Positions 1-7,960 of a stretch of DNA of 64,000 nucleotides are shown one piece after another. Both the position numbers and the translations under genes were made by a program. Source of the DNA: Bacillota bacterium (lineage in GTDB: Bacteria; Bacillota; Clostridia; Oscillospirales; Oscillospiraceae); NCBI GenBank assembly GCA_023459875.1, contig JAEWRY010000002.1, forward strand, positions 8,466 through 72,465, read 5' to 3'. The stretch's first letter is position 1. Every line of letters starts with the position of its first letter. The notes below the pieces were generated by a model. It was not told the origin of the DNA, did no database searches, and saw only the letters and a program-made list of their open reading frames with translations.

Positions 1-11
1 CTCTGACGATA

Positions 12-344
12 TCAATCAAGTTCCGATCCCCCTTCCCTGTTTTCCACTTGTCCTTTTTTTGTTTTCTTCCGCCGGCGGGTCATGACCAGACGGGAGAGTA
101 CCACCACCGACAGAAAGCTCAGCAGCGTGTAGATAAGCGCAACATCCACCAGGAAGTCCTCTCCCAGCATGACGGAAACAATACAGATCATGGCTACCAC
201 CATGGTGTTAATCACGTTGACGGCCACAACCCGATCGGTAAACCTCGGTCCCAGAATGGCCCGGATGAGCGTCACGAGATTCAGAACTGCCAGAAGAATC
301 ATTCCGGCAATTAAAATAATATGTTTCGCCTGTTCCATATTCAC
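12..344 (-). CDS. mrpF: Mrp-type Na+/H+ antiporter subunit F
   Basis: Small integral membrane subunit (110 aa) of the multisubunit Mrp/Mnh cation:proton antiporter. Three hydrophobic helices are visible (about residues 8-28, 38-60, 62-85), with the family-typical stretch GPRFTDRVVAVN between helices 1 and 2, and a short basic-acidic tail. Its start overlaps the stop of mrpE by 4 bases, which is the usual E-F order, so the rest of the operon (G, B, C, D) should continue leftward beyond the window. Family assignment is firm; the transported ion cannot be read from this subunit. Confidence 0.9.
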   Translation of the reverse strand: MNMEQAKHIILIAGMILLAVLNLVTLIRAILGPRFTDRVVAVNVINTMVVAMICIVSVMLGEDFLVDVALIYTLLSFLSVVVLSRLVMTRRRKKTKKGQVENREGGSELD

Positions 345-805
345 AGCCCCAGTTTTGAAATACGGCGTTCGAATTCACAGTTCTCGATCCCATCCGCCAG
401 GGGGCGGTCCAGCGCGTGGATACAGAACAGATCATTTTCCGCCTGAACGGTAATCGTACCGGCCGTGAGGGTAATGGAGTTGGCCAAAATGGTTTTTTCC
501 TTGTCCGATTTAAGGCCGGTATGAAAATAAACCAAAACGGGTCTGATTTCGCTTCCCTTGGCATAGACCATCTTCATCACCAGATAACCGGCTTTCAAAA
601 TCTCCCACCACAGAAAGACCAGATAGCGCAGCTTGTCCAGAGCCTTTTTATGCGCCCCGCCGATGTTGCGGAAGTCATACCCCAGCGTTTTGCTGCTGAA
701 AAGGCAAAGCAGGACGGAAATCAGAATTCCGGAAAGGAGCACCTTCAGAGATACGCCGCCGGAGAGCAAAACCCAAAGCAGAAACAGCAGGAGAAAAACA
801 GGCAT
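341..805 (-). CDS. mrpE: Mrp-type Na+/H+ antiporter subunit E
   Basis: Membrane subunit (154 aa) of the Mrp antiporter. The N-terminus holds two adjacent hydrophobic segments (residues 2-40), followed by a soluble C-terminal half with the family motifs FHTGLKSDKEKTILANSITLTAGT and the late sequence for a small alpha-beta domain (IHALDRP). Its length is typical of MrpE. It is the first gene of the operon visible here and overlaps mrpF by 4 bases. Likely role: assembly of the antiporter for Na+ or pH homeostasis, or coupling to an energy-conserving partner encoded outside the window. Confidence 0.9.
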   Translation of the reverse strand: MPVFLLLFLLWVLLSGGVSLKVLLSGILISVLLCLFSSKTLGYDFRNIGGAHKKALDKLRYLVFLWWEILKAGYLVMKMVYAKGSEIRPVLVYFHTGLKSDKEKTILANSITLTAGTITVQAENDLFCIHALDRPLADGIENCEFERRISKLGL

Positions 806-900
806 ACGTACACCTCATCAATATACAAATCTACTTCATTTACGTCCCGCACCCGCGCCCGGGTACCTCCGATACCATAAAACAGACGCCGCTTACAACC

Positions 901-948
901 CGCGCCGCCGCTTCCTGCAAACCTGAAACCGGCAGGCGGCGCGTTTTT
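901..948 (+). terminator. GC-rich hairpin with T-run, no obvious cognate gene
   Basis: Arms CGCGCCGCC (901-909) and GGCGGCGCG (935-943), with an inner CCTGC/GCAGG pairing, are followed by five T on the + strand. It has the form of an intrinsic terminator for + strand transcription, yet no + strand gene precedes it in the window. It lies in the mrpE 5' region, so it could also act in the mrp leader. Confidence 0.5.
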
Positions 949-1504
949 GTATCAGCGTCTTTTTAGGCAATTTTTACAAACAAATCTCTGACCGCTTTGC
1001 CGCGAAATCCCTATCTGTGGCACAAATTGCTCAAATATAACAGAATACTATAATTTTAAGAGGTAACCCCCTAAAAGTCAACCAAATAAAACTACCAAAC
1101 GTTTGAGGCTCCTAAAAATTATTAACAAATTTTTAACATTTGAATTGTGCATTCTGCCTAATTTTTCGCATCAAAACGCTCAACCTGCAAAAAAATTATA
1201 CATAAGAGCGTATTATTGAATATAATTCATAGTCGTCCAAATCTTTCCTGTTTGAAATCGTGCGATTCCGTGCGGAATCCGCCGCGCCGGTGGTTCCCTC
1301 CGGATTTTTATTTGTGCATTTTACCATAATATGTCCCAGATAAAATTCCTCCGTTTTTGAAGGCATTCGGCCGGCGCCGGGTACCGCAGGGAGGCGCGAG
1401 GTATTGTTTCCGGCTGTGGTTTTGTGGTATCATAATCTCTGCCGGATAAGCCGCGGGCGGTTTCTTCCCTCGGCGCAGCCGAACCCGGAACTGAGGAGTT
1501 TATT
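949..1504. other. AT-rich intergenic region without a gene
   Basis: About 550 bases between the mrp operon (leftward) and sfsA (rightward). The middle part (about 1030-1250) is strongly AT-rich and should carry the divergent promoters; a TATAAT at 1219-1224 is a possible -10 on the + strand. I see no RNA gene, riboswitch or credible reading frame here. Confidence 0.4.
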
Positions 1505-2185
1505 ATGGTCTACCAGAATATGAAACGGGCGGTCTTTATCGACCGCCCGAACCGATTTATCGCAACGATTGAGCTGGACGGCAAACACGAAGTCTGCCAC
1601 GTGAAGAACACCGGCCGCTGCCGCGAGCTTTTGACGCCGGGCGCGGAAATTTACGTGCAGGAGATCCGCACGCCCGGCCGCAGGACAGGCTGCGACCTCA
1701 TTTCGGTCCGGAAGGGAGACAGGCTCATTAACATGGATTCCGCCGCTCCGAACAAGGTATTTGCCGAGTGGGTGGTCGGTGGCGGCCTGTTTGAGAACAT
1801 GACGCTTCTTAAACCGGAGCAGCGCTTCGGCAATTCCCGCTTTGATTTTTATATTGAGGCGGACGGGAAGCGGGCTTTCGCGGAGGTCAAGGGGGCCACG
1901 CTGGAGGACAACGGGGTGGTGCGCTTCCCCGACGCCCCCACCGAGCGCGGCGTAAAGCATCTCCACGAGCTGATTGGCTGCGTGGAGGCAGGTTACGGCG
2001 CTTTTCTGATCTTTATCATCCAGATGAAGGGCGTGGCATACTTGGAGGCAAATTGGGCGACCCACCCAGCGTTTGGCGAAGCGCTGAGGAAGGCGAAACT
2101 GGCAGGCGTGCGGCTCCTCGCGCTGGACTGCCGCGTCACGGAAGAAAGCATCGCCGCCGGGGATTTTGTAGAGGTGCGGGTGTAG
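1505..2185 (+). CDS. sfsA: SfsA family protein
   Basis: 226 aa protein of the SfsA family (sugar fermentation stimulation protein A), which combines an N-terminal OB-fold-like domain with a C-terminal nuclease-like fold and binds DNA. Typical motifs are visible: FIATIELDG near the start, HVKNTGRCRELL, the central RFGNSRFDFYIE, FAEVKGATLEDNGVVRFPDAPTERGVKHLHEL with the restriction-enzyme-like D..E.K pattern, and a C-terminal LDCRVTEESI. The start ATG at 1505 follows GAGGAG. It is a single gene, convergent with the ABC genes. The cellular role of SfsA outside enterobacteria is not settled. Confidence 0.93.
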   Translation: MVYQNMKRAVFIDRPNRFIATIELDGKHEVCHVKNTGRCRELLTPGAEIYVQEIRTPGRRTGCDLISVRKGDRLINMDSAAPNKVFAEWVVGGGLFENMTLLKPEQRFGNSRFDFYIEADGKRAFAEVKGATLEDNGVVRFPDAPTERGVKHLHELIGCVEAGYGAFLIFIIQMKGVAYLEANWATHPAFGEALRKAKLAGVRLLALDCRVTEESIAAGDFVEVRV

Positions 2186-2254
2186 CGGGGGTAAGTGTGC
2201 CCCGGGAACTGCCGCGCGCATTTATTCCCCGCCGGGTCATTCAGCGCTCTACTT

Positions 2255-2290
2255 AATGGTGGTGTCTCATGTATCTGAGACACCACCATT
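2255..2290. terminator. bidirectional terminator between sfsA and ABC genes
   Basis: Perfect 15-base arms AATGGTGGTGTCTCA (2255-2269) and TGAGACACCACCATT (2276-2290) around a 6-base loop, placed exactly between two convergent genes. Confidence 0.75.
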
Positions 2291-2302
2291 GAGTTTACAG
2301 GC

Positions 2303-4144
2303 CTACGCGTCGAGCCCCATCTGGCTCACCACCATATCATAATACCTGCCTCTTTTCCCCATGAGTTCCCCGTGGGTCCCCCGCTCCAGAATTTCTCCGT
2401 CCCCGATGACCATGATGGTGTCCGCGTCGCGGATGGTGGAAAGCCGGTGGGCGATGAAGAAACAGGTGCGGCCCTTCATCAGGGAGAGCATCGCGCGCTG
2501 GATCTCCTTTTCGGTTTTCGTGTCCACGCTGTTGGTGGCCTCGTCGAGGATCAAAATGGGCGCGCCGCAAAGGATGGCCCTGGCGATGGAAATGAGCTGC
2601 CGCTGCCCCTGGCTGAGATTGTCCGCGCTGCCGGTGACGATAGTCTCGTATCCCTTGGGCAGTCGGGAAATGAACCCGTCGGCCCTTGCCTGCCGGGCGG
2701 CTTCCCTCACCTGGGCGTCGGTGGCCGATGGTTTTGAATATCTTATATTGTCGTAGATGGTACCCGAGAACAGGCATGTGTCCTGAAGCACCACCGAGAA
2801 GCACTCGCGCAGGCTTTTTCTCGCGATGTCCCTGATGTCGGTATCGTCGATGAGGATGCTGCCCTCGTCCAGCTCGTAAAACCGGGTGAGCAGGTTCACG
2901 ATCGTGGTCTTCCCCGCGCCGGTCTCCCCCACCAGGGCAACCGTCCTGCCTGGCTCCACGGCAAAGCTGATGCCTTTCAGCACCGGCACGCCGGGCCGGT
3001 AGGAAAACCAGACGCCGGAGAATTCCACCTTCCCCTTCGGGGCCGTTAACCTGACGGCCCTCTCCCCGTCCGGGAGCTCCTCCGCCTCGTCCAGGATCTC
3101 AAAGATGCGCTCCGCCCCCGCTAGGGCCGACTGGATGTTGTTGAACATCCCGGCGATGTTGTTGAGGGGCTGTCCGAACTGCCTGGAATAGGCAAGAAAG
3201 CTCACGACCGTGCCCACCGACACCATCCCGTTCACCGACAGCACGCCGCCCGCGCAGGAGATAAGGGCATAGCCCAAGTTGTTGATGACGTTCATGAAGG
3301 GCATCATCAGCCCCGACCAGATCTGGGCTTTCGTTGCGTATTCGCACAGTTCCCCGTTGGTCTTCTCAAAATCAGCAAGGACTTTTTCCTGCCGGCGGAA
3401 AGCCTTTACCATTTTAAGGCCGACGATGTTTTCCTCGATGATCCCGCCCAGCTCCCCCAGCATCCTCTGCTGGCCGATGAAAAACTGCTTGCTGCGCCCG
3501 GCAATGGTCTTCGTGAGAAGCAGGAAAAGAGGAATGGATACCAATGCGGCCAGGGTCATGAGGGGGCTTAAGAGCAGCATCATGACGAACGACCCAGCCA
3601 CGGTACATACGCTGGCGATCAGCTGGGTCGTCGTCTGGGCGACCGTGGTGCTGATGTTGTCCACGTCGTTTGTGAGCCTGCTCATGGTGTCCCCGTGGGG
3701 CCTAGTGTCGTAGAAATTGAGCGGTATTTTCTGCAGCTTGGCGAAAAACTCCGCGCGCAGATATTTGACCAGGGTCTGGGTGAGCTTTGCCATCAGTACG
3801 CCGTTTACGAGGTCGATCAGCCAGCCGGAGAGGTAGCACGCGGCAAGGGCAGTGAGAATGACGGTCAAAAGGGACCAGTCTGCCTCGCGGGTATTGATAT
3901 TTAAGGTATTGACCGCCTTGCCGAGAAGGAGCGGCGTCGACACCGCGATGGCCGACGACAATACGGTCAGGAAAACTGCGGCGATCAGGGGAGCGCGCCA
4001 GCGCATCAGCATTCTGAGGAGCCGCAGGAGCGTCCCCCTGGCATTTTTCGGCTTCTCCTTGATGGCGAACCGCTGGGGCCCGCCCCCGATATGCATCTTG
4101 CCGAGGCTCGGCATATTCTCGTAATTTTTATTTATCTCAGGCAT
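2303..4144 (-). CDS. ABC exporter half-transporter (canonical ATPase site)
   Basis: 613 aa fused membrane-ATPase half transporter of the multidrug/lipid exporter class. About 30-330 is a six-helix transmembrane domain (LIAAVFLTVLSSAIAVSTPLLLG at its start). The ATPase domain shows Walker A GETGAGKTT, signature LSQGQRQ, Walker B ILILDEATN with the catalytic Glu, and the switch His in IAHRLST. I chose ATG at 4144 rather than the longer upstream reading because it overlaps the upstream gene's stop by 8 bases (ATGCCTGA) and starts the conserved part. With its upstream partner it would form a heterodimer in which this subunit supplies the intact Glu. The substrate is unknown; MarR control suggests xenobiotic export. 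Confidence 0.9.
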   Translation of the reverse strand: MPEINKNYENMPSLGKMHIGGGPQRFAIKEKPKNARGTLLRLLRMLMRWRAPLIAAVFLTVLSSAIAVSTPLLLGKAVNTLNINTREADWSLLTVILTALAACYLSGWLIDLVNGVLMAKLTQTLVKYLRAEFFAKLQKIPLNFYDTRPHGDTMSRLTNDVDNISTTVAQTTTQLIASVCTVAGSFVMMLLLSPLMTLAALVSIPLFLLLTKTIAGRSKQFFIGQQRMLGELGGIIEENIVGLKMVKAFRRQEKVLADFEKTNGELCEYATKAQIWSGLMMPFMNVINNLGYALISCAGGVLSVNGMVSVGTVVSFLAYSRQFGQPLNNIAGMFNNIQSALAGAERIFEILDEAEELPDGERAVRLTAPKGKVEFSGVWFSYRPGVPVLKGISFAVEPGRTVALVGETGAGKTTIVNLLTRFYELDEGSILIDDTDIRDIARKSLRECFSVVLQDTCLFSGTIYDNIRYSKPSATDAQVREAARQARADGFISRLPKGYETIVTGSADNLSQGQRQLISIARAILCGAPILILDEATNSVDTKTEKEIQRAMLSLMKGRTCFFIAHRLSTIRDADTIMVIGDGEILERGTHGELMGKRGRYYDMVVSQMGLDA

Positions 4145-5505
4145 TTTGTTCACCAACGAAGTCTTCCCCGATTTGGGACTCGTAAATATCCCTATAGATC
4201 CGGCAGGAGCGGAGGAGTTCCTGATGACTTCCGAAGCCGGCCTTGGTGCCGTTATCCAGAACCAGGATCCGGTCGGCGGACATGGCCGTTCCAATTCTCT
4301 GCGTGATTATGATGACCGTCTTCCGGGGACCCAAAGCGTGGAGCGCGTGCCTTACCTTGGCCTCGGTCACCGAGTCAAGCGCGCTGGTGCAGTCGTCCAG
4401 GATGAGAATGGGGGACTTTTTGACCAAGGCCCTGGCAATGGATATGCGCTGCTTCTGCCCTCCCGAAAGGTTGACCCCGCCCTGCCCCAGCACGCTGTCG
4501 TAGCCGTCTTTCATCCAAAGGATAAACTCCTCCGCCTGGGCCATTCCGGCCGCTTCGCGAATCTCTTCCCTGGTCGCTTCCGGTTGCCCCACGCGATGTT
4601 CTCATAAACCGTACCCGTAAACAGCATGCTTTTCTGGGGGGCCAGGGCGATGCTGTCCCTGAGCTGGTCGATATCCATATTCTTGATATCTTCCCCGTTC
4701 AGACGGATGGCGCCCTGCGCAATGTCGTAGAAATGGAGGCACAGCCAGGCGACGGTGGATTTTCCGGAGCCGGTGGGGCCGATAATGGCCAGCATTTCGC
4801 CCCGGTTGACCTGAAAGGAGAGGTCCTTTATGGCCGGCAACCCGCTGCCGTGGGGATATGCGAAGGTAACCGCGGAGAACTCCAGGCCCCCTTCCCTGTC
4901 CGCATACCGCACCGAGCCTTTGAAATCTTCCTCGCTGGCCAGTACTTCCCCGATCCTCTCGGTGGAGGCCTTGGTCCTCACGAAGGAGTTGAAGACGTTG
5001 ATGATCATCATGAGAGACGATAGAATCTGCGCCATGTAGGTCGTAAACGCCGAGATCTTTCCGACCTCAATTTCCCCTCTTCCGAAGAAGACGCTCCCCA
5101 GATAGACGATGGCGACGATCCCCAGATTGACGGTGAGGGAGATCGCGGGGGGAAAATACGCCACAACGAGCTGGGATGACAGGCTTTTTTCGTAGAGGTC
5201 GCGGTTTGAAACCTCAAACTTTTTGAAAACACGTCGTATCTCAAATCCGCGCCGATCTTCTGAGAGACCTTGCCGGCGAGGATATTCCTGGTGGCCGCGA
5301 AGCAAGCGCCAAGAGCCGTGATCCCGAGCATCAGCAAGCCCAGTCTCAGCACCGTGTCGATCCGGCTGTTCCGGATCCCTTCGTCCATGATGTGCGACAT
5401 GATGGTCGGCTGCAGCAGGTCGCATACCGCTTCCAGCGTCACGCAGCAGACGGCGGTGAAAAAGAGCCGCATATACTTGTTTAAATACTTTTTATAAATT
5501 CCCAT
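4137..5505 (-). pseudogene. broken ABC exporter half-transporter (degenerate ATPase site)
   Basis: The partner of the downstream exporter gene, but the frame is broken twice. Residues from MGIYKKYLNKYM run in one frame to about 5225 (LRYDVFSKSLRF), where the reading must change frame to continue as FKKFEVSNRDLYEKSL. At this junction roughly 120-130 residues of the transmembrane domain (helices 2-4 region) are missing compared with a normal 570-580 aa half transporter. A second frame change lies near 4590, at TATGAGAACATCGCG..GGCAACCGGAAG, where one extra C would restore NP-EATREE. The ATPase part keeps Walker A GPTGSGKST and LSGGQKQ, but has Asp after Walker B (LDDCTSALD) and TQR for the switch His, as in degenerate subunits of heterodimeric exporters. 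Likely a pseudogene, unless the assembly is wrong. Confidence 0.8.
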
Positions 5506-5540
5506 TTTCCCACGCTTTCCGGAAAGCCGCGGCGCTCAGC

Positions 5541-6008
5541 TCAGCCTTCCGCGCTTTTTTTCTCCGCCTGGTCCTCTTTACTGACCTCCTGCGCCTTGTC
5601 TGCCATCTTCTTCAGGGTGCTTTCAAGCTGCGCAAGCTCCTCCCCTGTAATCCCGGAGGTAACGAAGCTTTCCCATTTCCCGATGATCTCCTCGACGACC
5701 GGCAGCGTTTCCGCCGCTTTCCGGGTGAGGCTCACATGAAAAACCCGCTTGTCACGGGCGTCTCTGATCCTTGTGACGTAGCCGTCGCCCTCCAGCTTCT
5801 TGAGCGCCTTGGCGGTGGTCGTCTTGTCTATCTTCAGGTAATCGGACAGTTCTTCCTGGCTCGCCCCGCTGTGCCTGCGCAGGGAGAACAAAAAGACGAA
5901 CCGGCCGCCGCCAAGACCGTAAGGCTCCAGTCTTTTATTCGCGTATCCTTTTTTGTACCTGTGCAGCGCGGAGATCCACCGGCTGATCCGGTCGTTTTTC
6001 TGCTCCAT
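5541..6008 (-). CDS. MarR family transcriptional regulator
   Basis: 155 aa winged-helix repressor. The centre has the MarR DNA-binding pattern: GASQEELSDYLKIDKTTTAKALKKLEGDGYVTRIRDARDKR, i.e. recognition helix followed by the D-x-R wing, and the ends form the dimerisation helices. The C-terminal tail is highly charged. It is first in a leftward operon with the two ABC exporter genes (36 bases to the next frame). A perfect palindrome (6044-6067) overlaps its putative -10 region, so it probably represses itself and the exporters and is released by a small ligand. Confidence 0.9.
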   Translation of the reverse strand: MEQKNDRISRWISALHRYKKGYANKRLEPYGLGGGRFVFLFSLRRHSGASQEELSDYLKIDKTTTAKALKKLEGDGYVTRIRDARDKRVFHVSLTRKAAETLPVVEEIIGKWESFVTSGITGEELAQLESTLKKMADKAQEVSKEDQAEKKSAEG

Positions 6009-6043
6009 CGCGACCTCTCCCCTTCGTTTGAACCCGTTTTTTG

Positions 6044-6067
6044 AATTAGTTGAATTTTCAACTAATT
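6044..6067. promoter_or_regulatory. MarR operator with promoter
   Basis: Perfect inverted repeat with 11-base arms AATTAGTTGAA and TTCAACTAATT around a 2-base centre. On the minus strand it is directly preceded by TATAAT (6073-6068), so it covers the expected start of transcription of marR. This fits autorepression. Confidence 0.75.
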
Positions 6068-6298
6068 ATTATAGAGCGATCGGCGGAAAAATCAATCCAT
6101 ACCGCGGAAATAGTTTTCTGTTCCGCGCCGGCAGAAGGGCGCCGGCGGAAACCGTCTTTGCATCCTGCTTTTCCTCTCGACGATCGGAGTTTAGTGTTGT
6201 ATAATGTATGTATGGCAATTTCGTCCGAATGGATTCTTTGGGAACGGAAATACTGAAAAGACATAAAACAGAGTTTTTCTTTGGAAAGGAAGATTTTT

Positions 6299-6487
6299 AT
6301 GAAAGCTACCATTGACAGAAGCGGCTGCATCTCCTGCGGACTCTGCGTCGATACCTGCCCCGAAGTGTTTCAGATGGCCGACGACGGGTTGGCCGAAGTA
6401 TTTGCGGATCCCGTGCCGAAAGAAGCGGAGGGTACTGCCGTCGAAGCGCGGGACGGCTGTCCGGTCTCCGTGATATCCATTGGATAA
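6299..6487 (+). CDS. single-cluster 4Fe-4S ferredoxin
   Basis: 62 aa small acidic ferredoxin. The cluster ligands are CISCGLCVDTCPEVF near the N-terminus (C-x2-C-x2-C-x3-C type) with a distal Cys in DGCPVSVI, the spacing of monocluster ferredoxins from clostridia. ATG at 6299 is chosen over an upstream TTG because GGAAAGGA (6283-6290) sits at correct distance. TATAAT at 6200-6205 is a likely -10. It is monocistronic. Likely electron carrier for PFOR and other oxidoreductases. Confidence 0.9.
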   Translation: MKATIDRSGCISCGLCVDTCPEVFQMADDGLAEVFADPVPKEAEGTAVEARDGCPVSVISIG

Positions 6488-6565
6488 TCCTGCGTTCCAA
6501 ATTCAGTTTTGGTCCCTGTCCACAAAATGGACTGTCATAAAACAGGGAAAGTTCTGAATAAAAAT

Positions 6566-6646
6566 GTCTTCCTGAGCGTAAGCGAAGGATCTTAGGCAGC
6601 CAACTATGCTCTGCAAAGATTCTTCGGCTTTCAGCCTCAGAATGAC
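6566..6646. repeat. imperfect palindromic intergenic repeat
   Basis: The segment CTTCCTGAGCGTAAGCGAAG (6569-6588) and the later TTCTTCGGCTTTCAGCCTCA (6620-6639) form an imperfect hairpin. It resembles short palindromic repeats with GAGCG..GAAGAATCT arms scattered in many bacterial genomes (from memory, not searched). It is followed immediately by a terminator. Confidence 0.5.
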
Positions 6647-6651
6647 AAGAT

Positions 6652-6684
6652 AAAAGGCGGTGTCTTTGAGACACCGCCTTTTTT
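6652..6684 (+). terminator. intrinsic terminator downstream of ferredoxin
   Basis: Perfect 14-base arms AAAAGGCGGTGTCT (6652-6665) and AGACACCGCCTTTT (6669-6682) with loop TTG and a T-run. Confidence 0.85.
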
Positions 6685-6872
6685 GTCAGAAAAACTATTA
6701 TTCTAAAATAAGATCTCCCTTTCGCGCAATAAAATGCAGCATTCATGCGTTTCATAGTATATGTCCGCTTTCCTGAAAAGCCGGTTATTCGTGAATGCGG
6801 TTAATTCGATATCGTGAATATAAATGCTGTATATTGGATTTTTCTGTTGTATTTTAGGACTGGAGCAGAACT

Positions 6873-7424
6873 ATGAACGAGATTTACAAAAGCATCGGGG
6901 AGAATATAAAGAGAATACGGAAAATCAGAAACATGACGCTCGACGAATTGTCGGAACGCGCCAATGTGAGCAAAAGCATGATCAGCGAAATCGAACGGGG
7001 ATTCCGCAACCCGTCCATTACAATCGTCTGGAATCTCGCCAACGCGCTCAAGGTTCCCCTGAACCGTCTGCTGAAGGGCGAAAACGTAAGCGAACCCACG
7101 ATTTACCGAGTAAAGCAGAGCGTCCAGCCGGGCGGGGCAGGTTTTTCGGTTTCCTCCGTTGTCGATTTTGATCCCGAAAAGAAGTTTGAGATCTTTTTCT
7201 GTTCGTATGAGCCAAGTACGGCTACGGTCAGATCCGCCGATTTCGACGGCGCGGAAGAGTACGCGCTGGTAGCTCAGGGTACGCTGACAGTCAATATCAG
7301 AGATCAGAAATATGAAATTACAGAAGGCGAAGTCCTGCGCTTCTCGGCAAACCAGGAGCACTGTTATTCCAACGAAACCGATCGTACGGTCAAAGCTTAC
7401 CTATTGATGGTTTATCCAAAGTAG
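6873..7424 (+). CDS. XRE-family regulator with C-terminal cupin domain
   Basis: 183 aa. Residues about 8-65 are a helix-turn-helix of the XRE/Cro type (IGENIKRIRKIRNMTLDELSERANVSKSMISEIERGFRNPSI). Residues about 105-180 are a small cupin beta-barrel (YALVAQGTLTVNIRDQKYEITEGEVLRFSANQEHCYSN, with the metal-site-like H and E). The HTH-cupin group senses small ligands and usually controls a neighbouring metabolic or transport gene, but here the gene stands alone between terminators, so its target is not evident. Start ATG 6873 follows GGAGCAG. Confidence 0.88.
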   Translation: MNEIYKSIGENIKRIRKIRNMTLDELSERANVSKSMISEIERGFRNPSITIVWNLANALKVPLNRLLKGENVSEPTIYRVKQSVQPGGAGFSVSSVVDFDPEKKFEIFFCSYEPSTATVRSADFDGAEEYALVAQGTLTVNIRDQKYEITEGEVLRFSANQEHCYSNETDRTVKAYLLMVYPK

Positions 7425-7452
7425 CGGGCAGGAAAGCGTTATTTTAAGGGAT

Positions 7453-7481
7453 AGCCCTGTGACCCATTCGGTCACAGGGCT
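7453..7481 (+). terminator. terminator after the XRE-cupin gene
   Basis: Arms AGCCCTGTGACC (7453-7464) and GGTCACAGGGCT (7470-7481), loop CATTC, followed by TT. Confidence 0.75.
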
Positions 7482-7524
7482 TTAACATTTATAATCATTG
7501 CGTTTTACACCTGCCTCACAGCCA

Positions 7525-7789
7525 TAAATAATGTCCACTGAACGAATGCGATTTCCGCATCGCATTCGCCAAAAGGGCAAAAATTGCCCTTTCGGGCAGC
7601 AAAACAGCACTGTTTTGCTGCTTCAGATACATTGATGACTGTCCGTTTTGACTTGCGGACACACGCCGCAAATCAAAAGTGCAAGGTTTTTGACCATAAT
7701 TGGTCAAAAACCTTGCACCTGAATAAGCAAAAACAGCTTAGAAGCATTGATATGACTATATTTTTGCTTTATTCAGCGGACATTATTTA
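7525..7789. mobile_element. MITE-like non-autonomous element, copy 1
   Basis: About 265 bases bounded by 18-base terminal inverted repeats, TAAATAATGTCCACTGAA (7525-7542) and its complement with one mismatch (7772-7789). The interior is nearly all hairpins: GAATGCGAT/ATCGCATTC, GCAGCAAAACAG/CTGTTTTGCTGC, a long stem with arms GTGCAAGGTTTTTGACC/GGTCAAAAACCTTGCAC, and an outer stem CTGAATAAGCAAAAA/TTTTTGCTTTATTCAG. It codes for no protein. A second, inverted copy ends the window (63804-64000), which shows that it is a dispersed repeat. Confidence 0.8.
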
Positions 7790-7797
7790 ATAAATCA

Positions 7798-7830
7798 AGA
7801 ACCCTGTAGTTTTAACAACTACAGGGTTCT
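7798..7830. terminator. strong hairpin next to the MITE-like element
   Basis: Arms AGAACCCTGTAGTT (7798-7811) and AACTACAGGGTTCT (7817-7830). It lies downstream of the leftward hydrolase gene and may be its terminator on the minus strand or part of the repeat cluster. Confidence 0.55.
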
Positions 7831-7960
7831 CGACTCGGATTCAATGAAATGTACATAAGTCCATGCATCGTATCGTATCCCCGCAGCCCGGAGCAGCGGT
7901 TTCGGGCGCTGTTTTCTTTGGTGCATGATCCAATTATCAGTGTGTCCTGACTAAAATTCT

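Noticed and set aside
1000..1300. Riboswitch or T-box before sfsA
   Set aside because: AT-rich with a few short palindromes, but no conserved riboswitch core recognised.
7525..7789. CRISPR-like array in the hairpin-rich region
   Set aside because: Stems are different from each other, there is no constant repeat with spacers, and no cas genes.
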